A DNA stretch of 64,000 bases from Paraprevotella sp. (GCA_017937925.1 JAGBCQ010000020.1:1-64000), one strand, 5' to 3'. Positions 15,260-24,926 are shown, counted from the first letter of the stretch. Notes: generated by a model not told the origin, from the sequence alone. Translations and numbers: made by a program.

Positions 15260-16405
15260 TTACTCCGCTAATTTACGGAAATATCTTAAACTATCATCTT
15301 CCAAAACTCCCGGATGAAAAATCTTAATAAACTCTTCCAACAAACGGTCCGGATGAAATGGGACTTCTTCGTAAAAAGGTTTCTCTCCCGTATTACACCC
15401 ATATATGTTACGTTCACGAAAGGCTTTAAAAGCGGAATACGGTGAATACTCATCCAACAGACCGGAATAGGTCTTGTCCTTTTCTGCATTATATTTTATA
15501 AGCCACACATCGGCATTCACCGCTTTATCATAAACGACTTCAAAACTTAACGGTACGGAACCGCTATCATCTAAATAATCAAAAGAATAATTTCCTCCGG
15601 CATCATTATACAACTGCCCTAAATAACTTTTTCCTCCGGGAACATACCATGCCGCTCCTCCCTTCAAATCACATAGAAGTTGAGGACCATTCTTCTTTTC
15701 GGCCACCAACGCTTTCATCTCATTGTACCTACGTTCAATGGAACTGAATAAAGAATCAGCCTCTTTACCCTTACCATATAAAAGTCCATAGAATCTCATC
15801 CACTCGGCACGTGCCAAAGCGGATGTCTCCATATAGTCAGCACATTCCACAATAGGGATTCCATATTTCTCAAAACGTCCATACCCTCCTGAATTTTCAA
15901 AAGGCGACAAAAGAATGGCATCAGGAGTTAGTTGGATAATACGTTCCACGTCCGGAGTCATGGCATCACCTACATCAGCAATTCGCCCCCCGGCACATTG
16001 TTCCAAAATACATGGACGCATAATATACTTGACGTCACACACTCCCGCTATTTGCTCTAACGCGCCCAAATCATCAATCAAAGCACAATGTACGGAAGTA
16101 TATACAATCGTTTTTGATAAAGGGATACGCACAACGGTAGCATTCGGAATTTCTTGTGAGACAGTATCATCCTTTTCTATCAACACGTACTTATGCAGTA
16201 CTTTGGACGTATCCCATGGATTACGAATCTCTGCCGTCATATAATCCTCATAATCCACCAAAGTAAGATTTTCCAAATACCGGAACCGTACCGTATCGCC
16301 CCCTTGAGCATAAAAAGAGGTCTTGCCCCCTCCACTACACGCGGAGAGTAACAAGACCACAACAACTACGGCGATAGTATTGTTTATGACACTTCTCTGA
16401 ATCAT
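15260..16405 (-). CDS. btuF: Vitamin B12 ABC transporter substrate-binding lipoprotein
   Basis: 381 residues. A signal peptide with lipobox LLSAC places it as a lipoprotein facing the periplasm. The periplasmic binding fold of the BtuF/FhuD class is recognisable: first lobe with TVVRIPLSKTIVYTSVHCALIDDLGAL and ITPDVERIIQLTPDAILLSPF, a long backbone helix, then the second lobe ending with RNIYGCNTG. It sits 6 bases after btuG and 18 before btuC in one operon. It should pass cobalamin from the outer membrane to BtuCD. Confidence 0.88.
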   Translation of the reverse strand: MIQRSVINNTIAVVVVVLLLSACSGGGKTSFYAQGGDTVRFRYLENLTLVDYEDYMTAEIRNPWDTSKVLHKYVLIEKDDTVSQEIPNATVVRIPLSKTIVYTSVHCALIDDLGALEQIAGVCDVKYIMRPCILEQCAGGRIADVGDAMTPDVERIIQLTPDAILLSPFENSGGYGRFEKYGIPIVECADYMETSALARAEWMRFYGLLYGKGKEADSLFSSIERRYNEMKALVAEKKNGPQLLCDLKGGAAWYVPGGKSYLGQLYNDAGGNYSFDYLDDSGSVPLSFEVVYDKAVNADVWLIKYNAEKDKTYSGLLDEYSPYSAFKAFRERNIYGCNTGEKPFYEEVPFHPDRLLEEFIKIFHPGVLEDDSLRYFRKLAE

Positions 16406-16411
16406 TCTTCT

Positions 16412-17515
16412 TTAATTTGTAAAGACTGTTTTTGTAGGATTCATTCCACCGCTAAGCATCGCATCAATCAAGTCACCATCACTTTCAAATCGATATACTG
16501 TTCCATCCGATACATAGTCTGAAACGCTGACATAAAAGTCTCCATTACTAGGGTCTATATCAATCATATAGATACCATTACTTGAAAGCTGTGCCGGCAT
16601 ATCCTTCAAATAATTCTCAGTTTTTAACTCTCTCGTTTTGATATTATAGGTTGAAAAAACATTCGTCGTTGTGTAAGTTGTCCAATCTGTATCTGAATAT
16701 ACTATGTAAACAACGTCACCATACGCCGCTAATTTGGTGGCAGCAGTCAATCGTTCTAAACTACCTGATGCCGGGTCATACATTTGTACTTGATAATCGT
16801 AATCCGGATATGCTCCGCCATATGATTGAATAAAAATCTTTCCTCCGGCAGCGATTATCTCATTGGGATTGGTCGCAACTTCAACAGTTTTCTCCACTGT
16901 AAACGTCGCAATATCTATAACACTCATGGTATTATCATATCCCCAACCACTGTTACATACATACAACTTACCATTACATTCAACAATGCCTTCAGGATTA
17001 CTTCCAACTTGGACCATCGCTTCTTTTTGGAAACTTCCGGCATCTATTTTCGCAACATAGCCACCATAAAGTGTAACATAGATTTTGCCATTCTTTGCAG
17101 CCAAATAACGAGGCTGTCCCTCACTCGCATCAAAACTGATCGTTGCTAGTTTCTTTGCCGCATTATCCATTTTAACTAAAAGTGAAGACCCCGTGATTGA
17201 AGCATAAAGGTTTCCGTCGTGCGAAATCAAATCTTGTCCGGTATCGCCTAATCCCTCACCATTTTGGTTCATATATACATTTTTAACAAACAGACTTGTT
17301 CCGTCTGCACCACCACAAGGTGAATACATGTCTATACCGGAATTATTACTATTATAATTACCCTCGTTCAAGATGAACACGCGGTCGCTCGGGTCTATAT
17401 TCTCAATAACATTGCCCCCTCCTCCGTTATCTCCATCGTTATTCTCATCACATGACGTAAACACAAGTCCAAACACCATGCATAACATCAACAAAAACAA
17501 ATTTTTCCGTTTCAT
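16412..17515 (-). CDS. btuG: BtuG-type surface B12-binding beta-propeller lipoprotein
   Basis: 367 residues. Signal peptide ending in a lipobox (FTSCDENNDGDNGGGGN) with acidic residues right after the cysteine, the pattern that exports lipoproteins to the cell surface in Bacteroidetes. The rest is a YncE-like beta-propeller with repeated blades (for example GNLYASITGSSLLVKMD, GKIYVTLYGGYVAKID, GKLYVCNSGWGYDNTMSVID, GKIFIQSYGGAYPDYDYQVQMYD). Bacteroides BtuG proteins of this type cap BtuB and capture cobalamin with very high affinity. Position between btuB and btuF under a cobalamin riboswitch makes this assignment strong. Confidence 0.88.
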   Translation of the reverse strand: MKRKNLFLLMLCMVFGLVFTSCDENNDGDNGGGGNVIENIDPSDRVFILNEGNYNSNNSGIDMYSPCGGADGTSLFVKNVYMNQNGEGLGDTGQDLISHDGNLYASITGSSLLVKMDNAAKKLATISFDASEGQPRYLAAKNGKIYVTLYGGYVAKIDAGSFQKEAMVQVGSNPEGIVECNGKLYVCNSGWGYDNTMSVIDIATFTVEKTVEVATNPNEIIAAGGKIFIQSYGGAYPDYDYQVQMYDPASGSLERLTAATKLAAYGDVVYIVYSDTDWTTYTTTNVFSTYNIKTRELKTENYLKDMPAQLSSNGIYMIDIDPSNGDFYVSVSDYVSDGTVYRFESDGDLIDAMLSGGMNPTKTVFTN

Positions 17516-17550
17516 AATTTTACTTTTTAAAAATTTATACTCATTTTGTT

Positions 17551-19572
17551 CTAGAACTTCACTTCTACAATGCCTCTATACGACCGCCCCGGCATGGGGT
17601 AATACTTTATCACGTCGTACTGAGTATCCGTTAAATTCGCCACATCTGCCTGTAGGCGAATACTACACCTCTTTAAATCAAAGGTCTTTGATAACGAAAG
17701 CGTATGTTCGTTATACCCATGTACCAAATTCGCCGAAGTATTCTGACGCATACAATAACGGTCGCCAACCAACACAACACTATAACCTATATTGACCCAT
17801 GGATTTTCTACTTGAATTGCGACATTACCACTATGCTTCGGTGTATAGGGTATTTGGTGCTTGTATGTCTTGGACGATTGTTCTGTCATGTCCAAAGCAC
17901 GTTGCAAAGAGTAAACACCGGAAAGTGACAAACCCACAATATCGGCAACGTTAATACGACTTTGTAAGGATATATCAACACCCGTTATATCCACACGACC
18001 GTAGTTCATCATTCTCCAAACATACATAGAGGGTAACGCAACTATTTTGTCATCCACCTTATTATAATAGGCATCTGCTGTAAGCATCATGGATTCTACA
18101 AAGCGCCAAGGTTTGCTTTTCCACGTTATTCCGAAATTATATTCATGGGCATTTTCGGGGCGCAATGCCGTATTGCCGGTTTGTTCGTAATACATATCAT
18201 TAAAACTTGGCACTCTGAAAGTTTCCTTATACATCACTCTAAAGAACAAGTCATTTGAGAGGAACGGTTGACAGGCTAAAGAGAAACAAGGAGACAAACG
18301 TCTTTTATCAGCCGGTTTATTCCCCGATTTCACATGCTCATCAACAACTGTCGATACCAATGTTCCGCTTAACATAAACCATTTCCATTTCCAACGTGCA
18401 TTTAAAGCTGATAACCATGTCAAGCGGTATGGTTCTTGGTTTTCCGGAAAATTATTTTGCAGAGTATTCAAAGCAGCATCATTCGACCATGATACGGACA
18501 GACCGTCAATAGGCATCCACAAGGCTGCCGCCGAAAGATAATATTCCTGTTGCTTGTTAACATCAGTTTTCTTCCCACCTTGGTATTTTACATTCGTATC
18601 TTCGTACTTCGTCCACGAATAGTTGTACTTTCCTTCCGCTTGTATTCTCCATTTTTCTGAAAATGCCTTTTGATAACGTGTTTGTACAAAAGCATTTTTA
18701 TCCCACAAACGTTCGTTCGACATATTGTTATATAGTATAACGGAGCCGGGCAAGCCACGTTCGGAATCGTAATAATGAATCTTAGTATTCAAACGACTTC
18801 CGTCTTTGAATTTTTGATAAAGATTCCCTTCTGCGTACCACGACATCACATCCGAATTGTACCTTTTCTCTTCTGATATTCGCTTGCCATTCACTAATGT
18901 AAAAGGATATTGACCATCTGCACGCGTCATATTACCGGTTAGGCTGAACGTTGTCGTTGCACCAATACGTTGCGCCCATAATACAGAAGGATTTATCATT
19001 CCATAAGAACCACCTTTCATTCGCGCTTTCAGTTCAAAAGGCTTATCAGTCCCTTCTAACGGATTTTTTGTCTTTAATGATAACACACCGGCTGAAGCAT
19101 ACGAACGAGCAGATTGCAACAAATCATTTTGCTGACCGACAGATAAAGTCAGAGTTTCCACATCGTCCATATTAAATCGGCCTATATCAATCTGACCGGC
19201 TTGACAATTGCTAACCATAACTCCATCATAAAGGACCGCTGTATGTTCTGCTCCCAAACCTCTGACTGAAACGGTTTTTAAACCTCCCAAACCGCCATAA
19301 TCCTTTACCGTGACACCGGGAAGACGTCTCGCAGCATCCGCCAAACTTTGCATTCCTAAATTTTGCATAGTACTTGACGTGATAGTTTGCGTAGGCATCG
19401 GCGCAGAAATATTCTGCGTCGCACGCTCTGCGCTAACTGTCACACGTTTCAAATTACGAATCCTGCTCGAAACGCTGTCAGCATCATTCGCATAAACGAC
19501 CGTTGTATAAAGGGTACAGCATACACCTATCACTACAAACAGCCATCCTCTACGGAAAGCAAACTGTTTCAT
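17551..19572 (-). CDS. btuB: TonB-dependent outer-membrane receptor for vitamin B12
   Basis: 673 residues, close to the size of BtuB receptors (about 600-700). A signal peptide is followed by a VTVSAERATQNISAP region leading into the plug domain (about residues 45-160, RRLPGVTVKDYGGLGGLKTVSVRGLGAEHTAVLYDGV), then a 22-strand barrel ending with a terminal phenylalanine. First gene of the operon, directly below the cobalamin riboswitch, and followed after 35 bases by btuG, its likely lid. Confidence 0.92.
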   Translation of the reverse strand: MKQFAFRRGWLFVVIGVCCTLYTTVVYANDADSVSSRIRNLKRVTVSAERATQNISAPMPTQTITSSTMQNLGMQSLADAARRLPGVTVKDYGGLGGLKTVSVRGLGAEHTAVLYDGVMVSNCQAGQIDIGRFNMDDVETLTLSVGQQNDLLQSARSYASAGVLSLKTKNPLEGTDKPFELKARMKGGSYGMINPSVLWAQRIGATTTFSLTGNMTRADGQYPFTLVNGKRISEEKRYNSDVMSWYAEGNLYQKFKDGSRLNTKIHYYDSERGLPGSVILYNNMSNERLWDKNAFVQTRYQKAFSEKWRIQAEGKYNYSWTKYEDTNVKYQGGKKTDVNKQQEYYLSAAALWMPIDGLSVSWSNDAALNTLQNNFPENQEPYRLTWLSALNARWKWKWFMLSGTLVSTVVDEHVKSGNKPADKRRLSPCFSLACQPFLSNDLFFRVMYKETFRVPSFNDMYYEQTGNTALRPENAHEYNFGITWKSKPWRFVESMMLTADAYYNKVDDKIVALPSMYVWRMMNYGRVDITGVDISLQSRINVADIVGLSLSGVYSLQRALDMTEQSSKTYKHQIPYTPKHSGNVAIQVENPWVNIGYSVVLVGDRYCMRQNTSANLVHGYNEHTLSLSKTFDLKRCSIRLQADVANLTDTQYDVIKYYPMPGRSYRGIVEVKF

Positions 19573-19636
19573 ATTACAATCTTAAAAATCTCTTGCATGA
19601 CCTCTCATCCTATCCTCGAAGATTTGAGCACGACTT

Positions 19637-19831
19637 ACGTTTTGCAGGTCTTCTGACTTACTCCGATTTGTTTGCCTTCCCACCTTATTATATATAAAGC
19701 AGTGGCTATTGGTAATAAACAAATCGTAAAATGAGCTTACAGCAGCGGGACTGTTCGGGACTTTCACCCGATTCCCTTTTCATCCGACACTCCGAAATGG
19801 GATTCCAAATGGCTTGTACGGAACAAAACAT
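19637..19831 (-). promoter_or_regulatory. Cobalamin riboswitch controlling the btu operon
   Basis: Read on the minus strand the conserved blocks occur in the right order: AAAGGGAATCGGGTGAAA, then CCCGCTGCTGTAAG, GCCACTG (19700-19706), GGTGGGAAGGC (19674-19684) and the B12 box AGTCAGAAGACCTGC (19644-19658). A closing P1 stem is seen between 19824-19829 and 19639-19644 (GTTTTG with CAAAAC). Cobalamin binding is expected to shut the operon down. About 65 bases separate it from the btuB start and contain no terminator, so control is probably at translation. Confidence 0.95.
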
Positions 19832-19833
19832 TG

Positions 19834-19864
19834 CAAAGGTATCAAATTAAGTCTTTCTCCCAAA
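19834..19864 (-). promoter_or_regulatory. Promoter of the btu operon
   Basis: On the minus strand TTTG (19861-19864), 19 bases, TACCTTTG (19834-19841): a perfect consensus whose transcript would start at the 5' edge of the riboswitch aptamer. Confidence 0.85.
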
Positions 19865-19884
19865 CGATTTATCTGTTTTTTTTC

Positions 19885-19892
19885 TAACTTTG
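19885..19892 (+). promoter_or_regulatory. -7 element of the LuxR-type regulator gene
   Basis: TAACTTTG fits TAnnTTTG. No exact TTTG occurs 19-21 bases upstream; that position overlaps the -33 element of the divergent btu promoter. The surrounding block (TTTCTAACTTTGTGCCACA) recurs almost unchanged at the promoter of the next gene. Confidence 0.65.
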
Positions 19893-19914
19893 TGCCACAT
19901 GAATTAGAAACGAT

Positions 19915-20532
19915 ATGCCACATACTCCGGAAATCGCTATTATTGAAGCCAACACTTTAACCTGCATCGGACTTAGAACTATCATAGAACGTATGATGCC
20001 ATTTGCTACTGTCAGGACATTCAATTCATTCGAACAGTTTGTACGTGACACACCTGATATGTATTTCCATTATTTTATCTCATCTCAAGTGCTCTTAGAA
20101 CATAGCGCTTTCTTCATTGAGAGAAAGAACAAGACCATTATTCTGACAAATGGGATAGCAGGCACACCACAAATAGCGAAATTCCATACGCTTAATATTT
20201 TTCAAGATGAGGATAACATGGTACGTTCCATGTTACGCCTTCAACAAAGCGCTCATGCTCATGGCAATCACATTCCTACCCAATTTAAGCAAGCCCATGA
20301 TACGGGAAAATCTCTCGAAGATCCCAACGGCCTTTCTTTAAGAGAAATTGAAGTTCTTACGCTCATTGTTAAAGGACTGACTAATAAAGAAATCGCTGAG
20401 AAACTTTTTATAAGTACCACGACTGTCATATCGCACAGGAAGAACATTATGGAAAAACTGAATGTTCGTTCAGTATCAGGTCTGACCATCTACGCCGTCA
20501 TGAATGGATATATAGAAGCCGATTGTATCTAA
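19915..20532 (+). CDS. LuxR/NarL-type transcription factor with a degenerate receiver domain
   Basis: 205 residues. The C-terminal 65 residues are a textbook LuxR helix-turn-helix (LSLREIEVLTLIVKGLTNKEIAEKLFISTTTVISHRKNIMEKL). The N-terminal 120 or so resemble a response-regulator receiver (IAIIEANTLTCIGLRTIIE), but the acidic pair that binds magnesium is replaced (IIEAN) and the strand that should end in the phosphorylated aspartate reads FHYFISSQVL. So it is probably not phosphorylated, and may sense a ligand or partner instead. It is divergent from the btu operon and 72 bases before a TonB receptor gene on its own strand. Regulation of either is inferred from position. Confidence 0.88.
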   Translation: MPHTPEIAIIEANTLTCIGLRTIIERMMPFATVRTFNSFEQFVRDTPDMYFHYFISSQVLLEHSAFFIERKNKTIILTNGIAGTPQIAKFHTLNIFQDEDNMVRSMLRLQQSAHAHGNHIPTQFKQAHDTGKSLEDPNGLSLREIEVLTLIVKGLTNKEIAEKLFISTTTVISHRKNIMEKLNVRSVSGLTIYAVMNGYIEADCI

Positions 20533-20550
20533 AAATCCTCATAAATTAGG

Positions 20551-20582
20551 ATTGACACCTTATTGTAGTATTTCTATCTTTG
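20551..20582 (+). promoter_or_regulatory. Promoter of the TonB receptor gene at 20605
   Basis: ATTG at 20551-20554 (one mismatch to TTTG), 20 bases, TATCTTTG at 20575-20582. The block TTTCTATCTTTGCGCCACA matches that of the upstream regulator promoter at 18 of about 20 positions. Confidence 0.7.
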
Positions 20583-20604
20583 CGCCACAAAAATATTTAT
20601 TAGC

Positions 20605-23040
20605 ATGAAGAAATACTTTTTTATGATGATGTTGACTTTTGTTTTCAATCAAGTCAATGCCACCAATCATACAGAATTTATAGAAGACAGCACTCGAGTT
20701 AAAGACATTGAAGAGATAGTTATTATTTCTACACCAAAAGAAACAAACAAACTACGACAGATACCAATATCGGTTTCGCTATTCGACGAAACAACATTAA
20801 GCAACAATCACACTACATCATTAAAAGAACTCTCACAATTCGTTCCCAATTTCTTTATGCCGGATTACGGAAGTGGATTAACTTCAGCTGCCTATATACG
20901 AGGTGTAGGTTCGCGAATTAACACACCGGCTATCGGATTATATGTTGACAATGTCGGCTATGCTGATAAAAGCGCTTATGACATTGAACTTTTGGACGTA
21001 GAGCGTATAGATGTACTGAGAGGTCCACAAGCTACTTTATATGGTAGAAACTCCATGGGAGGAATCTTACGTGTATTTACTCGCAATCCGTTCCGCTATC
21101 AAGGTACTGATTTAAAAATGGGGACTTCAATAAAAGACAATGGTTACAACATCTCACTTTCTCATTATCAGAAAATCAACAACCATTTTGCTTTTTCCGT
21201 AGCCGGATTTTATAAGAACTCTGACGGTTTTTACAAAAACATAACCAGGAATGAAACGGTGGGCGGAAAAGAAGTCAGTGGCGGACGTGCACGCATCATT
21301 TGGATGCCTAACGAATCATGGAAATTTGACTTTACTACCGACTATTCATATAGAGTAGATAATGGGTACCCTTACCGATATCTTGGAGAAGAAGACCCAA
21401 GCAAAGAAGAAATGACTGAATATATTGGGCGAATAATATACAACGAGCCATCATTCTATCGACGCAGTCTGTTTAATGCCGGTTTAAATGCGCAATATAA
21501 TGCTGAACGTTATGTAATGTCATCGGTTACAGCCTACCAAAACCTTAATGACAATATGACGATGGATCAAGATTTTATTGATAAAAGTTTCTTCACACTC
21601 AGTCAAAAGCAACGCATCAATTCATGGAGTGAAGAACTAACATTCAAAAGTCGATACAACAAAAAATGGGAATGGATAGGTGGCATGTACGCTTTGTATC
21701 AAGCCAATAGGACTAAGAGTCCAGTTTCACTTACAGACCGTTTCATGAACACTGTATTCGATGCTGCCAACCAAGCTATGCAATCTAAAGGAATGAGTCT
21801 TGAAATGAATATGCACCAGTCTCCATTTGTAGCAGATGGATTCTTTGAAACTCCGACTATTGATATAGCAGCTTTCCACCAAAGTACATTCAACCACATT
21901 TTCGGCGTTGAAGGACTAAGTGTTTCTGCAGGAATACGATTAGAATATGAGATATTAAAACTCAAGCACAACTATGGCGGTCAAATGGATTACGATATAC
22001 TATTGAACTCACCTATGATGCCGTTGTCTTTAAAAAACATATCCGACAAAGTGAACCTTGAAGGGCAACTTAACCGAGATTACTTACAATGGCTCCCTAA
22101 AGTAGCTATACAATACAACTTCAACAATAAGAACAATATTTACGCTAGTTGGAGCAAGGGATATAGAAGCGGTGGTTACAACATTCAGATGTTTAGTGAT
22201 TTGGTGCAGGGAGAGATGAGAAGCAAAATGATGGCATCTACTCAGGCTAAGACTAAAGAAGAATTTGAAAAACCCATGTACAACAGAATGCCTGAAGCCG
22301 TAAAACAAATGATAGTAAACCAAATTCCGCAAGAAAGTTTCACAGGAAAACCAGAACAAACTTTCTACAAACCTGAATATAGTTATAATTATGAAGTTGG
22401 AGGACATTTCTCATTCCTTGACGATAAGGTCCAAATGGATGCAGCCGTTTTCTATATGGACATTTATGACCAACAGATTTCTAAGTTCGTAAGTAGCGGC
22501 TTAGGTCGTGTTATGGTCAATGCAGGTAGAGGTAGAAGTTATGGCGCGGAAATGAGTTGGAAAGGAAGTTTACTTGACAATCGAATCACGTGGAATGCTT
22601 CATACGGTTACACCAACGCACAATTTAAGGAGTATGAAGTACAAACTGCAGACGAGAGCGCACAACAAGATGCTATCAATTACAATGGCAACGCTGTTCC
22701 GTTTGTCCCCAAACATACGATGGCGGTTGGTTTGGATTACTACCAACCTCTTAAAAGACATCATGCTGTCAAAGGATTATTCGTAGGCATCAATTCTACT
22801 GGTGCCGGAGACATCTATTGGGGAGAAGATAATATGTACAAACAACCATTCTACGCACTACTCAATGCTCACATGGGAATTGATTTTGGTGCAGTTCAAG
22901 TTAATGTATGGGGAAAGAACCTGACTGATACAAACTACGATGTCTTTTTCTTTACCTCAGCAGCAACCACACGCAATCTAAAGTTCGGTCAATGTGGCAA
23001 TCCGCTACAGTTTGGAATTGACCTCTCCTTACATTTCTAA
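20605..23040 (+). CDS. TonB-dependent outer-membrane receptor, substrate unknown
   Basis: 811 residues. Signal peptide (about 1-19), a short N-terminal region, then a plug (about 45-165: IPISVSLFDETTLSNNHTTSLKELSQFVPNF, YIRGVGSRINTPAIGLYVDNVGY, VLRGPQATLYGRNSMGGILRVFTRNP) and a barrel ending LSLHF. There is no carboxypeptidase-like N-terminal domain and no SusD partner, so it is not a SusC glycan importer; siderophore or other metal-chelate receptors look most alike. The adjacent LuxR-type regulator shares its promoter block, which suggests co-regulation. The plus-strand gene ends 17 bases before the convergent U32 gene. Confidence 0.9.
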   Translation: MKKYFFMMMLTFVFNQVNATNHTEFIEDSTRVKDIEEIVIISTPKETNKLRQIPISVSLFDETTLSNNHTTSLKELSQFVPNFFMPDYGSGLTSAAYIRGVGSRINTPAIGLYVDNVGYADKSAYDIELLDVERIDVLRGPQATLYGRNSMGGILRVFTRNPFRYQGTDLKMGTSIKDNGYNISLSHYQKINNHFAFSVAGFYKNSDGFYKNITRNETVGGKEVSGGRARIIWMPNESWKFDFTTDYSYRVDNGYPYRYLGEEDPSKEEMTEYIGRIIYNEPSFYRRSLFNAGLNAQYNAERYVMSSVTAYQNLNDNMTMDQDFIDKSFFTLSQKQRINSWSEELTFKSRYNKKWEWIGGMYALYQANRTKSPVSLTDRFMNTVFDAANQAMQSKGMSLEMNMHQSPFVADGFFETPTIDIAAFHQSTFNHIFGVEGLSVSAGIRLEYEILKLKHNYGGQMDYDILLNSPMMPLSLKNISDKVNLEGQLNRDYLQWLPKVAIQYNFNNKNNIYASWSKGYRSGGYNIQMFSDLVQGEMRSKMMASTQAKTKEEFEKPMYNRMPEAVKQMIVNQIPQESFTGKPEQTFYKPEYSYNYEVGGHFSFLDDKVQMDAAVFYMDIYDQQISKFVSSGLGRVMVNAGRGRSYGAEMSWKGSLLDNRITWNASYGYTNAQFKEYEVQTADESAQQDAINYNGNAVPFVPKHTMAVGLDYYQPLKRHHAVKGLFVGINSTGAGDIYWGEDNMYKQPFYALLNAHMGIDFGAVQVNVWGKNLTDTNYDVFFFTSAATTRNLKFGQCGNPLQFGIDLSLHF

Positions 23041-23057
23041 AAAAGTACGGATTTTAC

Positions 23058-24926
23058 TTACTGAATATCGTCCGCATAGATTTTCATCTGGCAGTTTTTA
23101 CAATCAAATGCCAGACGAAATCTTCGGCCGTCAGAGGCAACCAAGAAGAATGGCTCTTTAAAGGAAGATTTCTCACTGCCATATTTAGGACACCACCCCA
23201 TGCTATAGCGCAAACAATGCTTACAAAACATTAAGATAGCTCCGACTGGCATATTCTTCTCAAAGGCAGGAGCTATTTGTATTGCACCATGTTTCTTGTA
23301 AAACATTTCTGCTTCACGGTTCATAACATTGGCCAGATAAGTCAAAGTCTCAGGGACATATCCATTTCTTTGTTTTCCATGACGTTCGTCAAGTTTATTC
23401 GTAAAAGGTGTTGGCAACATTCTTACCTGACGTTGATAATTGACTTTTCTTGCAGAGAGCAACCGTTCAACCATTATTCGCCGCCACTCGGAAAGTAAAG
23501 AAGAAGGTATAAACCAGTTTTCAGAGAACTTGACAATAACATTCGAGGATTCAAAGGGAGTATTTCCTAATTTCCCTAACTGGACTTTGATATTTTCAGT
23601 TTGTGATGTCCGCGCAATTTCTTTCTTTACCGGGAATGACTTACACACCATGACATCATCCTCATCTCTTATTTCCAAAGAAAAGCCTTCAGTATATTCA
23701 GTAACAGTCCAAACAACAGACAGCTTACGAATTGCCGATGGACGAGCAAGAATATCATCAAACGATTTATCATAGTTACGGAACAAACGAGTACGCAGTT
23801 GTATTTTCGGCATCTCTACCGGATAAATCTTGTTCGCATCTACTTTATTTACACGGAATCCTTGCAAAGAGCCTTTTGCATCGACAAAACAAAGTCCATC
23901 GCCATTAGCAAACGATTTAATACCCGCTACTACAATATAGTTTCCTCTTATTTCTTTTACAACACCAACCTCTTCCCCAAAAGATTTAGGAGTTGTGAAA
24001 GAGAAAATATCCGATGTTCGACCTTCTAAAAAATATCGTGTAAAGCCTCTATTGAAACTCTTATCCAATTGCGGAGTGAATTTCAAAGTAGATGTTCCAC
24101 TAGAAGCCTTGCGATATTCCGGACGTCGCTTAAAAATTGCATCCAAGCGCTTACGGTAAAAGGCTGTTACATTCTTAACATAAGCTACGTCTTTCAATCT
24201 CCCTTCTATCTTTAAAGAAGAAACTCCCGCATCCAACAAACGCTCCAAATCTTCACTACGGTTCATATCCTTTAATGAGAGAAGATGCTTACCCTTTACT
24301 ATAGTTCGCCCCTCATTATCAACCATATCAAACTTCAATCGGCAGAACTGGGCACATTCCCCACGGTTAGCACTTCGCCCGAAACAATACTGTGACACAT
24401 AACATTGTCCGCTATAACTGACACATAAAGCACCATGCACAAAGACCTCTAATGGAACTTCACAATTACAATGAATATCTTTTATTTCATCTAAGGAAAG
24501 TTCACGCGCCAATACCACTTGACTAAATCCTTGTTGCTGCAAGAATTTCACTTTCTCCACCGAACTATTATCCATTTGTGTACTGGCATGCAATGGGATA
24601 GGTGGCAAATTCAAGTTCAAGAGTGCCATATCCTGAACTATCAGTGCATCAACTCCTACACGATATAATTCCCACACCAACCTTTCTGTGTCGGCTAGTT
24701 CATCATCTCTCAAAATGGTATTAATAGTTACATACACTTTCACGCCATAGACATGAGCATATTCCACCAACCTTGATATATCCTCAACCGAATTGCCGGC
24801 TGATGCTCTCGCACCATATTTGGATGCACCTATATATACTGCATCTGCGCCATGGTCCACTGCGGCCATACCACAATCAATATTGCGAGCCGGTGCTAAG
24901 AGTTCTATCGGACGTTGTCGTATCAT
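23058..24926 (-). CDS. Peptidase U32 family protein, RlhA-like
   Basis: 622 residues. The N-terminal half is the U32 catalytic-type domain with ELLAPARNIDCGMAAVDHGADAVYIG and the signature EVFVHGALCVSYSGQCYVSQYCFGRSANRGECAQFCR, which supplies the cysteines that in relatives bind an iron-sulfur cluster. The middle resembles the DUF3656-type extension of E. coli RlhA, which hydroxylates a 23S rRNA cytidine; other U32 proteins act on tRNA. The C-terminus adds CKHC, a third cysteine (GWC) and CKNC, a likely metal-binding ribbon. The start overlaps the stop of metA (ATGA), so the pair is translationally coupled. Despite the family name, protease activity is doubtful. Confidence 0.85.
   Translation of the reverse strand: MIRQRPIELLAPARNIDCGMAAVDHGADAVYIGASKYGARASAGNSVEDISRLVEYAHVYGVKVYVTINTILRDDELADTERLVWELYRVGVDALIVQDMALLNLNLPPIPLHASTQMDNSSVEKVKFLQQQGFSQVVLARELSLDEIKDIHCNCEVPLEVFVHGALCVSYSGQCYVSQYCFGRSANRGECAQFCRLKFDMVDNEGRTIVKGKHLLSLKDMNRSEDLERLLDAGVSSLKIEGRLKDVAYVKNVTAFYRKRLDAIFKRRPEYRKASSGTSTLKFTPQLDKSFNRGFTRYFLEGRTSDIFSFTTPKSFGEEVGVVKEIRGNYIVVAGIKSFANGDGLCFVDAKGSLQGFRVNKVDANKIYPVEMPKIQLRTRLFRNYDKSFDDILARPSAIRKLSVVWTVTEYTEGFSLEIRDEDDVMVCKSFPVKKEIARTSQTENIKVQLGKLGNTPFESSNVIVKFSENWFIPSSLLSEWRRIMVERLLSARKVNYQRQVRMLPTPFTNKLDERHGKQRNGYVPETLTYLANVMNREAEMFYKKHGAIQIAPAFEKNMPVGAILMFCKHCLRYSMGWCPKYGSEKSSFKEPFFLVASDGRRFRLAFDCKNCQMKIYADDIQ

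Noticed and set aside
20605-23040. SusC-type glycan importer
   Set aside because: No N-terminal carboxypeptidase-like domain and no SusD partner gene; length of 811 residues is short for SusC.
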